From Geobacter sp. UBA5735 (GTDB lineage: Bacteria > Desulfobacterota > Desulfuromonadia > Geobacterales > Geobacteraceae): a stretch of 64,000 bases of DNA. Positions 60,961 through 64,000 of this stretch are shown one piece after another. Each line of letters begins with the position of its first letter. Within the stretch, counting starts at the first letter, position 1. Both the position numbers and the translations under genes were made by a program. Below the pieces are notes generated by a model. It did no database searches and was not told where the DNA came from. It saw only the letters and a list, made by a program, of their open reading frames with translations. The stretch spans positions 37,592 to 101,591 of the forward strand of contig DIFZ01000029.1 in assembly GCA_002419385.1 (NCBI GenBank), read 5' to 3'.

Positions 60961-61230
60961 ATGAACAAGAGTGCCGTGACAGTAATGACCGCAGGCATCG
61001 TTTTCGCCGCGATATCTTGTGGAGGCCAGCAGTCATCCCCCAAAAGCAGTGCAGAGCTGCTCGAGCAGCGCTGCTCGGCGTGCCACCCCGCTTCACGGGC
61101 GACTGACAAGAAGAAGACCGCTGAGGAGTGGGAAGCTACGGTGCAACGGATGATGGACAAGGGAGCAAAGCTTACAGGAGAAGAAAAACAGACCCTTGTC
61201 AACTACCTTGCAGCCACGTACAAGCCTTAG
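60961..61230 (+). CDS. Small monohaem cytochrome c, predicted lipoprotein
   Basis: An 89-residue protein: hydrophobic N-terminal segment with a lipobox-like ISC (Cys about 20), then haem-binding CSACH and a class I-like C-terminal helix (EEKQTLVNYLAATY). The sixth ligand is probably the Met of RMMDKGAK. Location should be periplasmic. GGAGG stands 7 nt before ATG 60961, ruling out the longer frame. Electron partners are unknown. Confidence 0.85.
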   Translation: MNKSAVTVMTAGIVFAAISCGGQQSSPKSSAELLEQRCSACHPASRATDKKKTAEEWEATVQRMMDKGAKLTGEEKQTLVNYLAATYKP

Positions 61231-61439
61231 TCTGTTGTTGCAGAACTCACGCGAGGCCGCCTGCCCCATGCGCGGGACCAGTGGTACACCCGGGGCAGGC
61301 CTCCAAGCTGTCAGTTCGGCGTTGACAAGTGCATTCGGTCTTTCAGCCCTGCGAAAAAATACCCTGAATCCCTTGCGACCTCAATTCGTCCAGAAATATG
61401 AAAGCGGGGTTTACTGGCAATGATACAAAGAACATCTGA

Positions 61440-62753
61440 TTACCGTATTATCAGCCTCTCTACCGTCAACGTGCCGGCACTGATAATCAACGTGCCATCT
61501 ACGACCGTATACCGGGGGTTCAGCGTGAAGTCACTGTCGTAGCCGCCCACTAGCACGACCGCCAGGTCTCGGTCCAACTGCAGCCCCCCCGTGAATGTCA
61601 ATGCCTGCAACTGCATGGTCCCGCTCCCCATTGAGTCGTAAGCTTCCTGTAGGGATGGGTAAACCTGCATGTCACCGCCGATGCTGTAGTAAGCTCCAGC
61701 TGCCTGAGTGTACAATTCAGCAGTGTTCAGATCATTCCATGCTCCGTCATAATACTCTCCTGCTGCAATAAGCACCTGGCCGCTGGGCAGAAGGACGGCT
61801 GAATGGTTGATACGGGCAGACGTCAAGACCCCGGGAGAGCTGAATGTTCCTGCATCGGGATCATACAGCTCGGATGAAGCCAGGTGACCGCCGGCATTAT
61901 ATCCTCCGGTCAGCAAGACTTTGCCGTTGGGCAAGAGGGTTGCGGTCTGGTTTTGACGACCAGTATTCATTTCCCCTGTAGCGCTGAACTGTCCGGTTGC
62001 AGAGTCATAGAGCTCTGCCGTTTTCAAGCCGTTTCCTCCAGCCACAAGGACTCGACCGTCGACAAGCAACGTTGCCGAATGATCTTCACGGTGAGCATTC
62101 ATCTGTCCAGTTAGGCTGAACAGCCCTGTGTCAGGATCATACAATTCGGCAGTGTCGAGATTAGCCCCTCCAGTTATGAGAACCGTTCCATTGTGCAGCA
62201 ATGTCGCCGTATGATTTTGACGAGAAGCGTTCATCAGTCCTGCTGCGCTGAATTGTCCTGTAGCAGGGTCATAAAGTTCGGCAGTGTTGAGAGTATTTGA
62301 ACTGCCATCTCTCCCACCGGTTATGAGGACTTTTCCGGTGGGCAGCAATGTTGCCGTATGGTTATACCGCGCAGAAAACAGGTCGTCGGTAGCGCTGAAT
62401 GAGCCGGTTGCAGGATCATACAACTCTGCCTTGTTGAGTGGAGTGTAGCCTGTCGTTCTCCCACCGGTCAAAAGCACCTTTCCGTTTGTCAGCAAGGTTG
62501 CCGCGTGTTGATGACGATAAAGCGTCATATCTCCCGTCAAACTGAACGAGCCTCCCGCGGAATCATACAACTCAGCTGTGTCATCCGCCCCCTCTCCCCC
62601 AGCGACAAGCACCTTGCCGCTGGGAAGCGTTGTAGCAGAGAGCATTTTACGGGTGTAGGCCATGCTCCCCGTAGCCGTGAACGTCGACCCTGTTTTCGGC
62701 ATGAAAAACAACGCCGCGGCAATAATACCGAACACTGTCAACAGTCTCGTCAT
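61440..62753 (-). CDS. Secreted kelch-repeat protein
   Basis: A 437-residue protein with an N-terminal signal-like helix (MTRLLTVFGIIAAALFF) and about seven kelch-type repeats of some 45-55 residues, each with TATLLPNGKVLITGG and AELYDPATG elements; they should fold as a beta-propeller. The last 100 residues leave the repeat pattern and may be an added beta domain. GGGGGG before ATG 62753 sets the start. Binding partner unknown. Confidence 0.85.
   Translation of the reverse strand: MTRLLTVFGIIAAALFFMPKTGSTFTATGSMAYTRKMLSATTLPSGKVLVAGGEGADDTAELYDSAGGSFSLTGDMTLYRHQHAATLLTNGKVLLTGGRTTGYTPLNKAELYDPATGSFSATDDLFSARYNHTATLLPTGKVLITGGRDGSSNTLNTAELYDPATGQFSAAGLMNASRQNHTATLLHNGTVLITGGANLDTAELYDPDTGLFSLTGQMNAHREDHSATLLVDGRVLVAGGNGLKTAELYDSATGQFSATGEMNTGRQNQTATLLPNGKVLLTGGYNAGGHLASSELYDPDAGTFSSPGVLTSARINHSAVLLPSGQVLIAAGEYYDGAWNDLNTAELYTQAAGAYYSIGGDMQVYPSLQEAYDSMGSGTMQLQALTFTGGLQLDRDLAVVLVGGYDSDFTLNPRYTVVDGTLIISAGTLTVERLIIR
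61690..62650 (-). repeat. Tandem kelch-coding repeats
   Basis: Seven divergent units of about 140-170 bp, each with a segment coding AELYD and one coding ATLLPNGKVL. Repeated stretches are alike at DNA level (e.g. CTGTTGCAGGATCATA-like blocks), so they may recombine. Confidence 0.7.
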
Positions 62754-62781
62754 GATGCCCCCCTTTCTGTTTTGCACCCTT

Positions 62782-62812
62782 ATCAGTATACTCCGGTAAT
62801 CATACTGATCAA
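62782..62812 (-). promoter_or_regulatory. Promoter and inverted repeat upstream of the kelch gene
   Basis: Minus-strand TTGATC (62807-62812), 16-bp spacer, TATACT (62785-62790). An 8-bp inverted repeat ATCAGTAT/ATACTGAT (62782-62809) spans both boxes and could be an operator. Confidence 0.5.
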
Positions 62813-63036
62813 TCAAGGGCAACGGGGGCAGAGGGGCTACGGGGACTCTTCCCAGAAAAGGAGTAAGCCCCCAGGAATACAATTCACGAGATTCAAGATT
62901 CTGGCAGCACTACATAATCCACTTGCAATCTGAATTCGCTCCCTTCCGTGCGGGATTTCGAACCAAATGCAGCAATGTTCCCTATCAATTTCCGAATTGG
63001 AACAAACCAAAATCTCTTGTCAGCTAACAAATCCTA
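62813..63036. other. Divergent gap, no gene
   Basis: Intergenic DNA between the kelch and DUF4124 genes; only the two promoter candidates were recognised in 62754-63139. Confidence 0.4.
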
Positions 63037-63064
63037 TTGCATCTTGTATTTTTTGTCATATTAG
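63037..63064 (+). promoter_or_regulatory. Promoter for the DUF4124 gene
   Basis: TTGCAT (63037-63042), 16-bp spacer, TATTAG (63059-63064), about 76 bp before the chosen ATG. Confidence 0.5.
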
Positions 63065-63139
63065 TGTATGTTTATTTACTTAGATCAATATTGTCACTAT
63101 CTTTCCAACCTAGACAATCGCTTGCCTCAAGGAAGATCC

Positions 63140-63709
63140 ATGGATATCATGCTCAAAATTCTATTTATTCTAGTCCTTTGCCTTGTTTCCGATAGTGAGG
63201 TTACTGCTGCCGGAGAAACCGGAGCAGACGTTTATCAGTGGACTGACAGACATGGCACGGTTCACTATACCGACAATCCATTGAGCATTCCTGCACGGTC
63301 GTCGAACAGGGTGATAAAAAGGGAATCCATCAAAGGCGTGTCCACACCCCAGCAGGACCGAAAAGAAGAAACCGCACGCAGTATCCCAAAGAACAAAAAG
63401 ACAGATCTTTACGGCGGACACGATGAAAGCTGGTGGCGCGACAGGTATGCGTCGCTCAGGTCGCAGATCCGGCAGATCAAGGAGTCTGCCCCCGGGAAAC
63501 AGACCCTGCTGAGAGAATTGCATTACAACAAAGCTGCCAGCGCTTACATTCACTACAAGGGTACTTACAGCGAGAACCGCACAGCATACCGACAGCTTTT
63601 CCAGGAGATCATGAACGATGAAGCCAGGCTTGTGGAACTGGAGAAAGATCTCGAAACCATTGAGGTTGAAGCTTCCCGAAACGGCGTACCTTTCGATTGG
63701 CGAAAATGA
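63140..63709 (+). CDS. DUF4124-domain secreted protein
   Basis: A 189-residue protein: signal peptide (MDIMLKILFILVLCLVSDSE, cleavage near VTAAGE), DUF4124 at about residues 28-60 (VYQWTDRHGTVHYTDNP), a Lys/Ser-rich linker and a C-terminal helical part that may form a coiled coil. DUF4124 proteins are envelope proteins of unknown function. ATG 63140 follows AAGGAAGATCC; the frame also opens 24 codons earlier without a site. Confidence 0.82.
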   Translation: MDIMLKILFILVLCLVSDSEVTAAGETGADVYQWTDRHGTVHYTDNPLSIPARSSNRVIKRESIKGVSTPQQDRKEETARSIPKNKKTDLYGGHDESWWRDRYASLRSQIRQIKESAPGKQTLLRELHYNKAASAYIHYKGTYSENRTAYRQLFQEIMNDEARLVELEKDLETIEVEASRNGVPFDWRK

Positions 63710-64000
63710 ACAGTTTTCCAACAACCCCGAATCAGGGCAAAGAGAGCAAAGCTGATCTTCGGACAAAAAGAAAACGCGACGAAATTTAGCTTTCAAGAGA
63801 ACGGAGGACTAAAGAACTCATGTGATGACATCGTTCAGTGCATCTATGACAACTTGATCCCGGACTGATGCGCTGGCAGGCCAGTAGAAGGCCGCTCGGG
63901 GTGGCATGGGGTGGCATGGGACGTTGCTTGCTATCTTCCTATTGCCGCGCTTCCCCGACTCTTTCTCTAATTGAAGGATCGTTTTTTATCAATTCCTCGC
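63710..64000. other. Window end, no gene seen
   Basis: About 290 bp without a credible frame or terminator. A short tandem repeat (GGGGTGGCAT twice, near 63898-63918) is the only pattern noted. Confidence 0.4.

Noticed and set aside
61690..62650. Regular repeats that could suggest a CRISPR array
   Set aside because: The units are divergent, in one open frame, and encode kelch motifs; there are no constant short repeats with unique spacers and no cas genes.

Overview
The window is high-G+C DNA that most resembles a bacterium of the Geobacter group (Desulfuromonadia/Geobacterales). That placement rests on a GEMM-type cyclic-dinucleotide riboswitch of the kind frequent in Geobacter, a NAD-linked Hox hydrogenase next to an Ech hydrogenase, an MpNPDN-free set of small Geobacter-like hypothetical proteins, and the diaminopimelate-type MurE. 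No phylogeny was computed. Most genes in the first half lie on the minus strand and in tight operons.

Layout: 1-9337 is the division and cell-wall (dcw) cluster on the minus strand: mraZ, rsmH, ftsL, ftsI, murE, murF, mraY, murD and the first codons of ftsW, headed by a promoter with three GTGG boxes at exact 10-bp spacing. 9.6-13.3 kb holds two small conserved genes, the RNase P RNA, a coiled-coil zinc-ribbon protein, a Nif3-family protein and one tRNA with anticodon CAT. 13.4-31.6 kb is an energy-metabolism block: hypA-hypB, echABCDEF (membrane, ferredoxin-type NiFe hydrogenase), folE2, acetylating acetaldehyde dehydrogenase, pta, ackA and hoxEFUYH (NAD-linked NiFe hydrogenase). Together these connect acetyl-CoA, acetyl phosphate, acetate, acetaldehyde, ferredoxin, NADH and H2. 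31.9-41.8 kb is housekeeping and transport: PhoU-like proteins, a zinc phospholipase-like protein, an HtrA lipoprotein protease, an AEC transporter behind a structured terminator leader, elbB, pit, uppP and radC.

41.8-46.1 kb looks like an accessory insertion. It has a two-gene restriction-modification-like operon (a DUF1156-type DNA methylase with zinc-knuckle inserts plus a PD-(D/E)XK nuclease) whose first gene seems to be leaderless, followed on the other strand by a small L,D-transpeptidase-like (DUF2778/Tlde1-like) protein overlapping a four-helix membrane protein, a plausible toxin/immunity pair. 46.2-64 kb returns to chromosomal genes: hcp behind an FNR-type palindrome, a frameshifted Sir2, an RhlE-type helicase with a long leader, hrpB, marC, a glycosyltransferase, a secreted His-rich protein under a GEMM riboswitch with an overlapping terminator, an M16 peptidase, a Nudix hydrolase, a small cytochrome c, a kelch-repeat protein and a DUF4124 protein.

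Two genes (hypA and the Sir2 gene) are broken only at long homopolymers (A10 and T8), which is either assembly error, phase variation or slippage. The strongest candidates for new biology are the riboswitch and its target, the two-gene defence-like operon, and the transpeptidase-like/membrane-protein pair.
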